Part shown: one piece after another, positions 1-7,080 of the stretch | Layout of the letters: every line of letters starts with the position of its first letter | How positions within the stretch are numbered: the first letter of the stretch is position 1 | Source: an uncultured Clostridia bacterium | Lineage (GTDB): Bacteria; Bacillota; Clostridia; Oscillospirales; CAG-272 | NCBI GenBank assembly: GCA_905235755.1 | Contig: CAJONA010000006.1 | Span: 1-22,493 of the forward strand | DNA length: 22,493 bases | Reading direction: 5' to 3' | The notes under the pieces: model-generated | Told to the model about the DNA's origin: nothing | What the model saw: the letters and a program-made list of their open reading frames with translations, nothing else | Database searches by the model: none | Translations under genes and position numbers: made by a program

Positions 1-140
1 ACATAGAATATCGACAAAAATATTTTGTTTTGGCGTTTTTACACTTTAACCGGATAAATATTGATTTATGCTTCCGGCTGAGCTATCGAAGCGCACAAAG
101 AAAAAGAACGGTGGAAAAAGTCTCGCCAAATAACGCATTT

Positions 141-395
141 TCACACAATGACCGAATATGTATATCTCACTTCGACTTTATGCCCGTCGGCGATACGGTA
201 GTCCCGCTCGAATTTTATTGTTCGTGCGGGGCATTTGTTCTTAACCATCTGACCGCCGACGGATCCTGCCTGTTTGGATGTGAGATCGCCGTTGTAGCCC
301 TGTTTAAGATTAACGCCTACTTCGTTTGCTGCTTCCATCTTGAAACGCGCGAGAGCTTCCTTAGCCTCGGGAACAAGAGATTTGTTGCTTGCCAT
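141..395 (-). CDS. alpha/beta-type small acid-soluble spore protein (SASP), divergent C-terminus
   Basis: An 84-residue protein. SASPs of this family coat DNA in the dormant spore and protect it from UV and heat. Residues 9-52 match the family: EAKEALARFKMEAANEVGV, then NLKQGYNGDLTSKQAGSVGG, then QMVK. The ATG is preceded by an AAGGAG site about 8 bases upstream, so the start is secure. The oddity is the tail. SASPs normally end about 10-15 residues after the GG-MVK motif, but here about 32 unrelated residues follow (NKCPARTIKFERDYRIADG and on). Shifting the frame just after this motif gives a stop within about ten codons, so a recent frameshift or an assembly error is possible. I could not find a clear sigma-G promoter upstream. 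The family call is strong; the integrity of the 3' end is uncertain. Confidence 0.85.
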   Translation of the reverse strand: MASNKSLVPEAKEALARFKMEAANEVGVNLKQGYNGDLTSKQAGSVGGQMVKNKCPARTIKFERDYRIADGHKVEVRYTYSVIV

Positions 396-638
396 GAGAT
401 TTACTCCTTATAAGTTGTCGATTTTTGTTCCGATATTTCAGAACGCGAACGTAAATCCTTACGTCCAAACGTATTATTTTTCAAATACACGATTTTTATT
501 TGTGGAAAATTATGAAAATATAAAACAAATCTGTTGAGACGATACAAGATGTTGAATTTCGGTTTCATAAAGGCTTGAAAATGAAAAATGCAGAACACAT
601 CACAAAGAATAAAGAATTATTTTTTATTGCAAAATGAA
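396..638. other. AT-rich intergenic stretch without a convincing gene
   Basis: About 240 bases between the SASP start and the terminator of the HD-domain gene. It should hold the SASP promoter. The only clear signal is the SASP ribosome binding site next to 395. The short open frames here show no family features and no good start sites. Confidence 0.5.
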
Positions 639-677
639 CAGGCGCCAAAACCCGCCGCTTGACGGTTTTGGCGCCTG
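639..677 (-). terminator. intrinsic terminator of the HD-domain gene
   Basis: A perfect 14-bp stem (CAGGCGCCAAAACC paired with its complement) with an 11-base loop. It lies about 45 bases downstream of the HD-gene stop. On the minus strand it is followed by a T-rich stretch; a TTTT run also follows on the plus strand, so it could work both ways. Confidence 0.8.
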
Positions 678-721
678 TTTTCATACGTATTTAACTAGTG
701 ATTGTAAATACACAATATAAT

Positions 722-1150
722 TCAGTTTTCAAGCAGCAGGATCGCAGCCAAATACTTTTCAACTCTTTCTTGATCTTTTTGCGTAATAACTTCAAGTCGA
801 GTCATATCGCTGTTATGTCGCAAATCGGCAAGCTTTACCGTTTTAGCGATGGGATTCGTTTTTATCTTCGCCACATAATCCATATACGGAACGCCGTCTT
901 TATGTGTCATAAGAGAGATGGCTTCTAATATATCCTCATTAAAACCCATTGTCTTTAAATCGTCCAAGGTGTATTCGGTATCTTCGATTATGTCATGCAA
1001 AAGTGCGACTATAGTTGATTGCTCATCTTTCATTTGTTCCGCCAAATGAAAAGGATGAAAAACATAAGGCATTCCGCTTTTATCGACTTGATCCTTGTGA
1101 GCGTCAAAGCACAGTTTTAATGCTTTTTTCGTATTTTCAGTATAAATCAT
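722..1150 (-). CDS. small HD-domain phosphohydrolase, (p)ppGpp hydrolase-like (SpoT/MESH1 type)
   Basis: 142 residues, essentially a lone HD hydrolase domain. Visible metal-site signatures are the H of YVFHPF (residue 32), LLHDIIEDT (HD 52-53, ED 56-57) and LADLRHN (D109, N113), in the same order as the hydrolase half of RelA/SpoT proteins. There is no synthetase, TGS or ACT domain. Single-domain members of this type remove the 3'-pyrophosphate of (p)ppGpp or act on related nucleotides; the exact substrate here is inference. The ATG at 1150 follows an AGAGGTGA site. It lies 79 bases downstream of the histidine-phosphatase gene on the same strand, so they may be co-transcribed, and a strong terminator follows. 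Confidence is high for the HD family and moderate for the substrate. Confidence 0.85.
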   Translation of the reverse strand: MIYTENTKKALKLCFDAHKDQVDKSGMPYVFHPFHLAEQMKDEQSTIVALLHDIIEDTEYTLDDLKTMGFNEDILEAISLMTHKDGVPYMDYVAKIKTNPIAKTVKLADLRHNSDMTRLEVITQKDQERVEKYLAAILLLEN

Positions 1151-1229
1151 TCAGTATCACCTCTTATGAATGTTCCGCATTGAACGCAAATATATAATTC
1201 GATCCGCGATATGAATTTTTATTCGGTAT

Positions 1230-1871
1230 TCAGCTGTTTATGTATCCTAAATCTTTTCCGTTTTCAATTTCTCGTATCCAACAGTTTTTGGGATTTCTGT
1301 CTTCATCATACCATTCCGGAGAATAATGAAACCAGCGCATAACAAAAGTTCGAATGGTGGTTCCGTGTGTGAATATGAATAACGTATCCATACCGTGCTT
1401 TTCAAAATCCCTATGAACGGTGCCCATAAATTGATGGACCCTGATCGCAACATCGAACGGACTCTCGCCAAGAGGAAGCCTTGCATAAAATCTGCCGCGA
1501 TTAGCTCGCTGACGTTCATATTCGGCATACTCCGCGGGATACAATTTGCTCCAATCCTCTTCCGGGAGGGCGTCAAACAAGCCATACTGTTGTTCAATCA
1601 ACGTGATATCTTCACGAATATCCGAAATCTTTAAAAATTTGTTAAACTCATCGCACGTCTGCCTTGTTCGCAAAAACGGGCTTCGCCAAATACGCGCACG
1701 TGAAAGATCAATTGACTTTTCGCGGCAGTAATTTGCCAACCATTCTCCGTTTTCCCGAGCTTGTTTTTTTCCGTTCTCAGTCAATGAAACCAAATGATCC
1801 GGAACTCTGTTGACATAGTTTTCACCGATATTTGCAACAGATTCGCCGTGTCTGATTAAGAAAATATGAAT
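1230..1871 (-). CDS. histidine phosphatase (phosphoglycerate-mutase-like), probable ATT start
   Basis: Phosphatase of the branch-2-histidine / PGM-like superfamily, about 213 residues from an ATT codon at 1869-1871. The superfamily hallmark LIRHGES (residues 5-11; phospho-acceptor H8) lies upstream of the first conventional start (TTG at 1793), so an annotation from 1793 would remove the catalytic histidine. Further catalytic residues are R63 in WRSPFLRTRQT, E136 in PLGES and H169 in FIFTHGTTIRT. A strong GGAGGAGG site sits 6 bases before the ATT. An in-frame TAG further upstream leaves only ATT codons between it and the RHG motif. A TATAAT box lies about 36 bases upstream. The substrate is not predictable. 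A point mutation or sequencing error of an ATG is the alternative to genuine ATT initiation. Confidence 0.85.
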   Translation of the reverse strand: MHIFLIRHGESVANIGENYVNRVPDHLVSLTENGKKQARENGEWLANYCREKSIDLSRARIWRSPFLRTRQTCDEFNKFLKISDIREDITLIEQQYGLFDALPEEDWSKLYPAEYAEYERQRANRGRFYARLPLGESPFDVAIRVHQFMGTVHRDFEKHGMDTLFIFTHGTTIRTFVMRWFHYSPEWYDEDRNPKNCWIREIENGKDLGYINS

Positions 1872-1875
1872 TTTA

Positions 1876-1885
1876 CTCCTCCTCC
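1876..1885 (-). promoter_or_regulatory. strong ribosome binding site that fixes the ATT start
   Basis: On the minus strand this reads GGAGGAGGAG, followed by TAAA and then the ATT codon. The GGAGG core lies 6 bases from ATT, an ideal spacing. No ATG, GTG or TTG lies in the right window in this frame. Confidence 0.75.
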
Positions 1886-1906
1886 GTTTCCGTATCGAAA
1901 TTTTCT

Positions 1907-1915
1907 ATTATAGCA
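1907..1915 (-). promoter_or_regulatory. extended -10 promoter for the histidine phosphatase
   Basis: Minus-strand TGCTATAAT, a TGn extended -10 with a perfect TATAAT. No good -35 is visible at 16-18 bases upstream, as is common for extended -10 promoters. The predicted leader is only about 25-30 bases. Confidence 0.6.
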
Positions 1916-2040
1916 TAATATCCGCGTATGACGATGTATGTATACATGATTTATTTTACACTACAAAAAAGTTAAAGTCAAGATTATATTTCACTTAAAA
2001 AACAAAACTCATTTTTATTTTATTCATGAAAAACGTTTTT

Positions 2041-2068
2041 ACCCGTCCGGGGCGAACCGCGGACGGGT
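2041..2068 (-). terminator. probable terminator of the DNA-pump ATPase operon
   Basis: A 9-bp GC-rich stem (ACCCGTCCG and its complement, 10-base loop) 46 bases past the stop of the ATPase gene. On the minus strand it is followed by AAAAACGTTTTT rather than a direct U-tract, so termination efficiency is uncertain. It separates this operon from the phosphatase promoter. Confidence 0.6.
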
Positions 2069-2114
2069 ATTCATAAAAATCAACGATTTTATAATTTTAA
2101 GGAACGATGGGCGA

Positions 2115-4328
2115 TTAAAAATCGAAACCGAAACGTCTTCTTTTTTTAACTTCGGGAAACATACTTTTTAAGATATTAAAAGTTTCTTTGGTTATATTGA
2201 TAATATAGCATTCTCCCACCTTGCTGACGAGTCTGAAACTTTTTAAAAGCTCAAGCATCTGCGGCAGGCTTACATATCTCTCGCTCTCATCGGTCGCCTT
2301 TTGAAGATCGGAGATGCTGACGCAGTAATTATCGCATATGTATTCGAGTATTTTCAGTTGACTATCGTTAAACTCCTCGACGATGCGCTCGCACTCACTT
2401 CTGGACATATAAATGAGTCCTTTAGATATGCAGCTTTGCATCACTTTAAACTCTGTTCCCGTCGTTTGGACTCCTATCCATCCGCGATTTTGCGCGCACG
2501 ACATAAGCTCCAACGCCACCGTGTACGGAACGTTCAACTTGTTCTGTATCTCAGCTACGGCAACTTTTTTGCTGCCGCTTATGATATCAATGAACCGCTT
2601 TTCAAGCTCTGTCACGTATTCTTTTTTCGCAAAATCCGGTAGGTCCTCTTTTTGAGGCTTCGGATACAGCTTTATTCGTTCCACGTCATTGACAGGCTGC
2701 TTTTCGGCATCATCATACACAAACTCCGGGCAAAGATAGTGCCTTTCGAATTTAGATATGACGACGGGAGCGTTCATTCTTTTGACGACGCATTCGCCGA
2801 TACTCAGCTGCGAAAGCCGGCTCACCGTTACGACCGAAACGGTTTCTATGCCGTACCTGATCTTTTGGTCATTCCCCGACAAAACCGACGACGGAGAGAC
2901 TCTTGTATACTTGCCACATTCTCTTGAGAATTCTTCGGCAGTTTCGCGGTCGTTCGTTCCGAGAAAGATTTTCTGATTGAGATTGTCCTTTATGATCTTG
3001 GCTTGATCGTTGCCGTATACGCTGTTGAGCTGCGCATAGCTTTGAAGGACTATCCAGAACCATATATTGCGGGCGCGCGCCGCGCTTATATTTGTCGAAA
3101 AATCCGGAAATTGCGGAAGATTGCCGAACTCGTCCAAAAGGAAGATGAACGGATCGCTTCTCGGTCTGTCGCCGTTCGCGCGCACCATTTTCGTTAGTTC
3201 CGTGTACAGCGAAGACAAGAACAAACTGATTATTCCGCCATATGTCTTCGTTTCATCCGGATAAGTCAAAAAAATGACGGACGGCTTTTTATTGTCGTCA
3301 AAATCCGAAAAGGCAAACGAATCGTCCGAGGTGATGGTGCGAACGGCGGGGTCGCGTATGATATTGAGCATTCCCGACAGGGTAGACATATATCCGTCTC
3401 TCGTCGCTCTCGCCTCCAAAAGAACGTATCTGCTCGCATATTTGTATGCGTTCGATGTTTGATGGTCCCTGCCGTCAAAATAGTTGTTGTCGTAGTTGCT
3501 GTCATTTCCGAAGCTCTCAAATATCTCGACTATCGTGTTGAGATTAAAGCGCTCGCGCGGGATATTATCCTCGATCATACCGTAAATTATGGCTTTGAAC
3601 GTGTCTCTGGCGCCGTTTTCCCATATAGGCTCCTTTTGGCTGAGCGTTGGGCACATCTTGCGGGCGATATTTTCGATCTCAACGCTTATTTCAGCCCACA
3701 GATTGCTTTTTGCCTGAGCTATTGCCGTGTCGAGCCCGTACTGCGTTTCGTAGATCGTGTTCTGAAATCTGTTCTTGTAAGCGTTTCCGTCTTTCACCGC
3801 CTCGACAGCGTTTTCGAGACTCAGATACTTTTGATGAAGCGCATATATTTTGCCCAAGGGATTCCAATGCACCGACTTTTCATAGTCGACGAAATTCATA
3901 CATATAACGTTGAAATATTTTTCGAGCTTGTGCCTGAACTTTTTGTAAAGCTCGTTTTTGGGATCGCTTATGCAAAAACTCGGTATGTTTTTGCCCTTGC
4001 CGCGCTCACAAGCTCGGAGAACGTATTCGAGCTGCATCATAAGCAGTTGCGTTTTGCCGGAGCCTGTCGCTCCGATGATGAGGCAATGAGTCAGATCGAC
4101 TGTCGTTATCTGCAAATTGCCGTCGTCATCGCGGTACACTGCGATCGGCATACCGTTCACCGTTGTTTTCTTATCTCCCCACTTGTATGTATTATCGGGA
4201 TAATATTCCGAAAGCTCGGTGTGATTTATTATCTTCGTCTGCTCATATCCGTCGAGAAGTCCGAAGCCCTCCTGGACAAATTTTATATATTCAAACCCTT
4301 CGGGATTTGCGTTTTTCAAGTTCCTCAC
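2115..4328 (-). CDS. VirD4/TraG-like DNA-translocase ATPase with C-terminal winged helices, no membrane anchor
   Basis: About 737 residues from a GTG at 4326-4328, chosen because GGAGGTGATC, matching the 16S 3' end, lies 8 bases before it; a longer TTG start at 4346 would overlap this site. Walker A is GATGSGKT (residues 86-93) and Walker B is IFLLDEFGNLP (395-405, D399 E400). The RARNIWFWIVLQSYAQL segment is typical of type IV coupling proteins and related FtsK/HerA pumps. Known family members drive DNA or protein through conjugation channels. This one lacks the usual N-terminal transmembrane helices. Its tail carries a winged-helix-like region (about 572-619, reminiscent of FtsK gamma) and perhaps a second (649-704). 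It sits 5 bases after the degenerate AAA+ gene and downstream of a ClpP gene. No relaxase or channel genes are in the window. The ATPase family is clear; a role in conjugation is doubtful. Confidence 0.85.
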   Translation of the reverse strand: MRNLKNANPEGFEYIKFVQEGFGLLDGYEQTKIINHTELSEYYPDNTYKWGDKKTTVNGMPIAVYRDDDGNLQITTVDLTHCLIIGATGSGKTQLLMMQLEYVLRACERGKGKNIPSFCISDPKNELYKKFRHKLEKYFNVICMNFVDYEKSVHWNPLGKIYALHQKYLSLENAVEAVKDGNAYKNRFQNTIYETQYGLDTAIAQAKSNLWAEISVEIENIARKMCPTLSQKEPIWENGARDTFKAIIYGMIEDNIPRERFNLNTIVEIFESFGNDSNYDNNYFDGRDHQTSNAYKYASRYVLLEARATRDGYMSTLSGMLNIIRDPAVRTITSDDSFAFSDFDDNKKPSVIFLTYPDETKTYGGIISLFLSSLYTELTKMVRANGDRPRSDPFIFLLDEFGNLPQFPDFSTNISAARARNIWFWIVLQSYAQLNSVYGNDQAKIIKDNLNQKIFLGTNDRETAEEFSRECGKYTRVSPSSVLSGNDQKIRYGIETVSVVTVSRLSQLSIGECVVKRMNAPVVISKFERHYLCPEFVYDDAEKQPVNDVERIKLYPKPQKEDLPDFAKKEYVTELEKRFIDIISGSKKVAVAEIQNKLNVPYTVALELMSCAQNRGWIGVQTTGTEFKVMQSCISKGLIYMSRSECERIVEEFNDSQLKILEYICDNYCVSISDLQKATDESERYVSLPQMLELLKSFRLVSKVGECYIINITKETFNILKSMFPEVKKRRRFGFDF

Positions 4329-4333
4329 TCTGA

Positions 4334-5971
4334 TCACCTCCTCCAAAATGTATTTTCGCTTGACGAGTCGTTTGATGTCAGCGCGTCGATCAGATCCTCC
4401 GTGATGCTCGCATCATTGCCCTGCGCCACATTGATCTTGCAGCACCTGTAAAGGATGTCGTACATCTCGTCCGGCTCGAGCCCGAGAAGAGTATGGCGAG
4501 CGCCTTCCGACAGAATGAGCGGCGTTTTAAGCGAGAAGTATTTTGCGATATGATCCGTCAGATAGTCGAGATACGACGTGCGCTCGTCGAGCGACAGTTT
4601 CACCATTTCGATGACGTCGCAAGCTTCGTAAATGAGCGAGCACGGTCTTGTCGTGGAGAAAAGTATCGGCAGAAATCCGGAAATATTGAGCGTTACGTTC
4701 GGCGAATTCAGCTTGTAATTTTCGAGATTTTCTTTTCTGAGCATGACTGCGAAATCCTCCGCTCTGTCCTTCGGTATCTCGTCGACGTTTTTCATAAATA
4801 TCACGCTCCCGATGTCGCGCGTTCTTTCAAGCGTAGATATTATTATATTATCCGTCGAGCGCGAGAATACGCAGTTGCTCAGGTTGCGAAAATCAAGAAC
4901 CGACATTTTGTTTTTAGATATCGCCGCTTTGAGCGCGTATTCAATATTTTTCAGTCTTACGACGTCCCGGCACACGATGAGCATCGGGCGGTATGACACC
5001 TTCGGCTCGTCAAAGAGCATGAGATTGTTTATCACCTTCTCATATCCCGGCACGTTTCTCTTTTTCAAGAGATCGGTAAGCGTCGCAACATCTATGCTTA
5101 TCCTGCTTTTGCCGTGAATATCGATGGGAAGGCTCTCTATCTCCCCGCTTTTCATACTACTTGTAAGGATCTTTCTTTTTGCGTCGTCGTCAAAGGCAAC
5201 GGCGCCGATGAGCTTCAGCTTGACGGGATTTATCTCGTCGCGCTTTTCGATATTCAGGTCAAACGCCTTTTCGAGCGCCAATGCAAGCGACGTGCTTTTG
5301 CCCGCGTATTTTTCGTCAAAATTGTCGCTGATGAACTGCGCCGCGTCTATCTGCATATTCTTCGACAGCGCCGCCTGAAGCGGCGGATAGAACATAGCCA
5401 GCTCGTCGTCGTTCTCGATGAACGAAAGCCCGATCATAATTCCGGCGAGATTGTTCCAAAGCGCAAGATCTTTTGTGAGTTTTGTCGCCGATTTTACATT
5501 TCTGCGGGTGAATGTGCCCGTCGCCTGAAAATATGCAAGCAGCGCCATACAGCACGTGCTGCCGCTGTCGGCGGCCAGATAGAGCGCGGACAGCGCTTCT
5601 CCGAGCGTTGTCGGCTCCGGATCGGAGAAAAAGCGTTCCTTTATGCTTATCGCCGTCTTCTTCTTTAAGCACACCGCTTTCTCGGTTTCGGAGACGACGG
5701 TCGGATTATACGAGATAGCCCTGCAAAGAAAGTTGTAGCTCTCCGTGTCCATCGCTCCGTGTATGTACGGGCTGTTCATCGCGCGGTAAATATCGCACAG
5801 CGCGTCTTCGTCATATATCAAGAACACGTTTGAAAGGTCGACAAATACCTTCGCGCATTCCTTTTGCGTGCAGAATTTGCCCAGCGTGACATCGAACAAC
5901 GTATACATTTTTATGAGCGCGTCATGCATTTCCGCGATCATCATATACGATCTATCCTGATTTTTATCCAT
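4334..5971 (-). CDS. unrecognised protein with degenerate AAA+ domain lacking Walker A
   Basis: 545 residues that I do not recognise as a named family. Residues 120-185 are helical and resemble Sel1/TPR-type packing (EALSALYLAADSGSTCCMALL). Residues 328-515 follow an AAA+ plan: a first strand (RPMLIVCRD) where the GxxxxGKT loop should be but is not, a Walker-B-like SVIFMKNVDEI (D397 E398), a sensor-1-like PILFSTTRP (436-443), then a helical lid (LSLDERTSYLDYL onward). Without Walker A it probably does not hydrolyse ATP and may be an adaptor or regulatory subunit. It begins 9 bases after the clpP-like stop and ends 5 bases before the ATPase GTG, so the three are surely co-transcribed. The ATG has a GAGGGAT site. 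The AAA-like reading is inference from motif order. Confidence 0.7.
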   Translation of the reverse strand: MDKNQDRSYMMIAEMHDALIKMYTLFDVTLGKFCTQKECAKVFVDLSNVFLIYDEDALCDIYRAMNSPYIHGAMDTESYNFLCRAISYNPTVVSETEKAVCLKKKTAISIKERFFSDPEPTTLGEALSALYLAADSGSTCCMALLAYFQATGTFTRRNVKSATKLTKDLALWNNLAGIMIGLSFIENDDELAMFYPPLQAALSKNMQIDAAQFISDNFDEKYAGKSTSLALALEKAFDLNIEKRDEINPVKLKLIGAVAFDDDAKRKILTSSMKSGEIESLPIDIHGKSRISIDVATLTDLLKKRNVPGYEKVINNLMLFDEPKVSYRPMLIVCRDVVRLKNIEYALKAAISKNKMSVLDFRNLSNCVFSRSTDNIIISTLERTRDIGSVIFMKNVDEIPKDRAEDFAVMLRKENLENYKLNSPNVTLNISGFLPILFSTTRPCSLIYEACDVIEMVKLSLDERTSYLDYLTDHIAKYFSLKTPLILSEGARHTLLGLEPDEMYDILYRCCKINVAQGNDASITEDLIDALTSNDSSSENTFWRR

Positions 5972-5980
5972 AGCGATCCC

Positions 5981-6550
5981 TCACTTTCTCATAGCTTTTA
6001 TCTCTGTCTTGATTATTTTGTCGATCAGCCCGTATTCGAGAGCCATCTCCGCCGTCATATAGTAGTCGCGGTCGGTGTCTTTTTCGATCTGCTCGATCGG
6101 CTTGTCCGTAAATACGGAAAGGTATTCGTTGAGCGTTCGGCGAACGCTTTCCGCGTGTTTCATCTGTATCATAAGATCCGACACCTGCCCCTGAGCGCCG
6201 CCGAGAGGCTGATGTATCATTATCTCGCTGTTAGGCATCGCCTGACGCTTTCCGCGAGTGCCCGCGCCGAGAAGGAAGGCGCCCATCGAAGCCGCCGTAC
6301 CCATACAGACCGTGCAAACGTCGCACTTGACCATATTTATCGCGTCAAGTATCATCAGCCCCGCCGATACGCTGCCGCCCGGGCTGTTTATCCATATTAT
6401 TATATCGTCGTTTGCGCTCTTCTCCTCCAGATAAAACAACATACTTACGACGCTGTTTGCCATTTCATCCGTTATAGTGCCGAATATCGGCACTATCCTG
6501 CTCTTTGTGAACCATTCCTCAATGCGTATTTTTTCGTCTCCGTTTTTCAT
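5981..6550 (-). CDS. ClpP-family ATP-dependent serine protease subunit, divergent paralogue
   Basis: 189 residues, full length for ClpP. The catalytic triad is intact: S88 in GTAASMGAFLL, H113 in IMIHQPLGG and D162 in KDTDRDYYMTAE. The INSPGGSVSAG (54-64) substrate-binding motif is also present. ClpP forms tetradecamers that degrade proteins fed by an AAA+ unfoldase. The N-terminus (MKNGDEKIRIEEWFTKSR) is unlike the usual housekeeping ClpP start, and no clpX or trigger-factor gene adjoins it. Instead it heads an operon with a degenerate AAA+ protein and a DNA-pump ATPase, so it is probably a dedicated paralogue. ATG at 6550 follows GGGAGG, and a good promoter lies at 6628-6656. The family call is secure; which unfoldase it serves is unknown, and the Clp-like module of the neighbouring fusion protein is one candidate. 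Confidence 0.93.
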   Translation of the reverse strand: MKNGDEKIRIEEWFTKSRIVPIFGTITDEMANSVVSMLFYLEEKSANDDIIIWINSPGGSVSAGLMILDAINMVKCDVCTVCMGTAASMGAFLLGAGTRGKRQAMPNSEIMIHQPLGGAQGQVSDLMIQMKHAESVRRTLNEYLSVFTDKPIEQIEKDTDRDYYMTAEMALEYGLIDKIIKTEIKAMRK

Positions 6551-6627
6551 GATATCGCCTCCCTTTTATTTCTTTATGCCGATCTGTCTTTTATCTCCCA
6601 CATTTCGACAATTTGTTTCGCATACAT

Positions 6628-6656
6628 ATAATAAACCGGAAATAAAGTTTTGTCAA
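6628..6656 (-). promoter_or_regulatory. sigma-A promoter of the ClpP/AAA/ATPase operon
   Basis: Minus strand: TTGACA (6651-6656), 17-base spacer, TATTAT (6628-6633). Its leader runs about 70 bases to the ClpP ATG. It is divergent from the regulator promoter at 6727-6755. Confidence 0.75.
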
Positions 6657-6677
6657 TATAAATTTGAAATTTTATTT

Positions 6678-6704
6678 ACTAAAAAATTTTTTTAGTTATC
6701 TAAA
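6678..6704. promoter_or_regulatory. candidate operator: overlapping inverted CTAAA repeats
   Basis: ACTAAAAAA and its complement form a near-perfect palindrome (6678-6696). It shares its right arm with a second inverted pair, TTTAG-TTAT-CTAAA (6691-6704), giving three CTAAA-type half-sites midway between the two divergent promoters. This is a natural site for the HTH protein encoded at 6794. The assignment is inference; the region is AT-rich, so chance palindromes are possible. Confidence 0.4.
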
Positions 6705-6726
6705 CTATATTTTTTTAAATTTGCCC

Positions 6727-6755
6727 TTGACAAATAGGTGATTTTGCTGTATAAT
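6727..6755 (+). promoter_or_regulatory. consensus sigma-A promoter of the HTH regulator
   Basis: TTGACA (6727-6732), 17-base spacer, TATAAT (6750-6755): a perfect match to both hexamers. The start codon of the regulator lies about 32 bases beyond the expected transcription start. Confidence 0.85.
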
Positions 6756-6793
6756 AGGAATCGGATTTCAAATTTTATAATTTGGGAGATACG

Positions 6794-7003
6794 ATGAATT
6801 ACAATAAACTTTGGAAAAAACTGATAGACAAGAATTTGAAAAAGACAGATCTTATCGAATTATGCGGTATCAGTTCCGCCACGCTCGCCAAAATGAGCAG
6901 CAACCAAAATGTAAGTATGGAAACAATTATAAAAATATGTGAAAAACTCGAATGCGACATCGGCGATATTCTCGAAATTCAAAAAATCGACGCGGACAGA
7001 TGA
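6794..7003 (+). CDS. small Cro/C1-type helix-turn-helix regulator
   Basis: 69 residues from the ATG at 6794, preceded by GGGAG; a TTG at 6782 lies before this site and is rejected. The whole protein is one HTH domain (KTDLIELCGISSATLAKMS as the helix-turn-helix, then NVSMETIIKICEKLECDIGD), typical of the YozG/XRE minimal repressors. It is transcribed divergently from the ClpP operon and convergently with the TIR operon. Such proteins usually bind palindromes near their own promoter; the CTAAA repeats at 6678-6704 are the obvious target. What it senses is unknown. Confidence 0.9.
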   Translation: MNYNKLWKKLIDKNLKKTDLIELCGISSATLAKMSSNQNVSMETIIKICEKLECDIGDILEIQKIDADR

Positions 7004-7041
7004 AAATGCACGCTGTTTTTTGACGTCATATTGTTGAAAAT

Positions 7042-7069
7042 AAAAAAGCTCCCGCGCGGGAGCTTTTTT
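7042..7069. terminator. bidirectional intrinsic terminator between the HTH and TIR genes
   Basis: A perfect 28-base palindrome centred at 7055/7056: AAAAAAGCTCCCGC and its complement. The T-runs on both strands make it a terminator for the plus-strand regulator and for the minus-strand TIR operon, which ends at 7081. Confidence 0.9.
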
Positions 7070-7080
7070 ATTTTATTGTA

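Noticed and set aside
3459..4451. 330-residue plus-strand open frame
   Set aside because: It is antisense to the Walker-motif-bearing ATPase gene and has no family features.
2115..6550. An integrative conjugative element
   Set aside because: Only a coupling-protein-like ATPase is present. There is no relaxase, channel protein, integrase or attachment site in the window.
5864..6631. 255-residue plus-strand open frame
   Set aside because: It is antisense to the ClpP gene, which has a full catalytic triad, and its composition is His/Tyr/Arg-biased.
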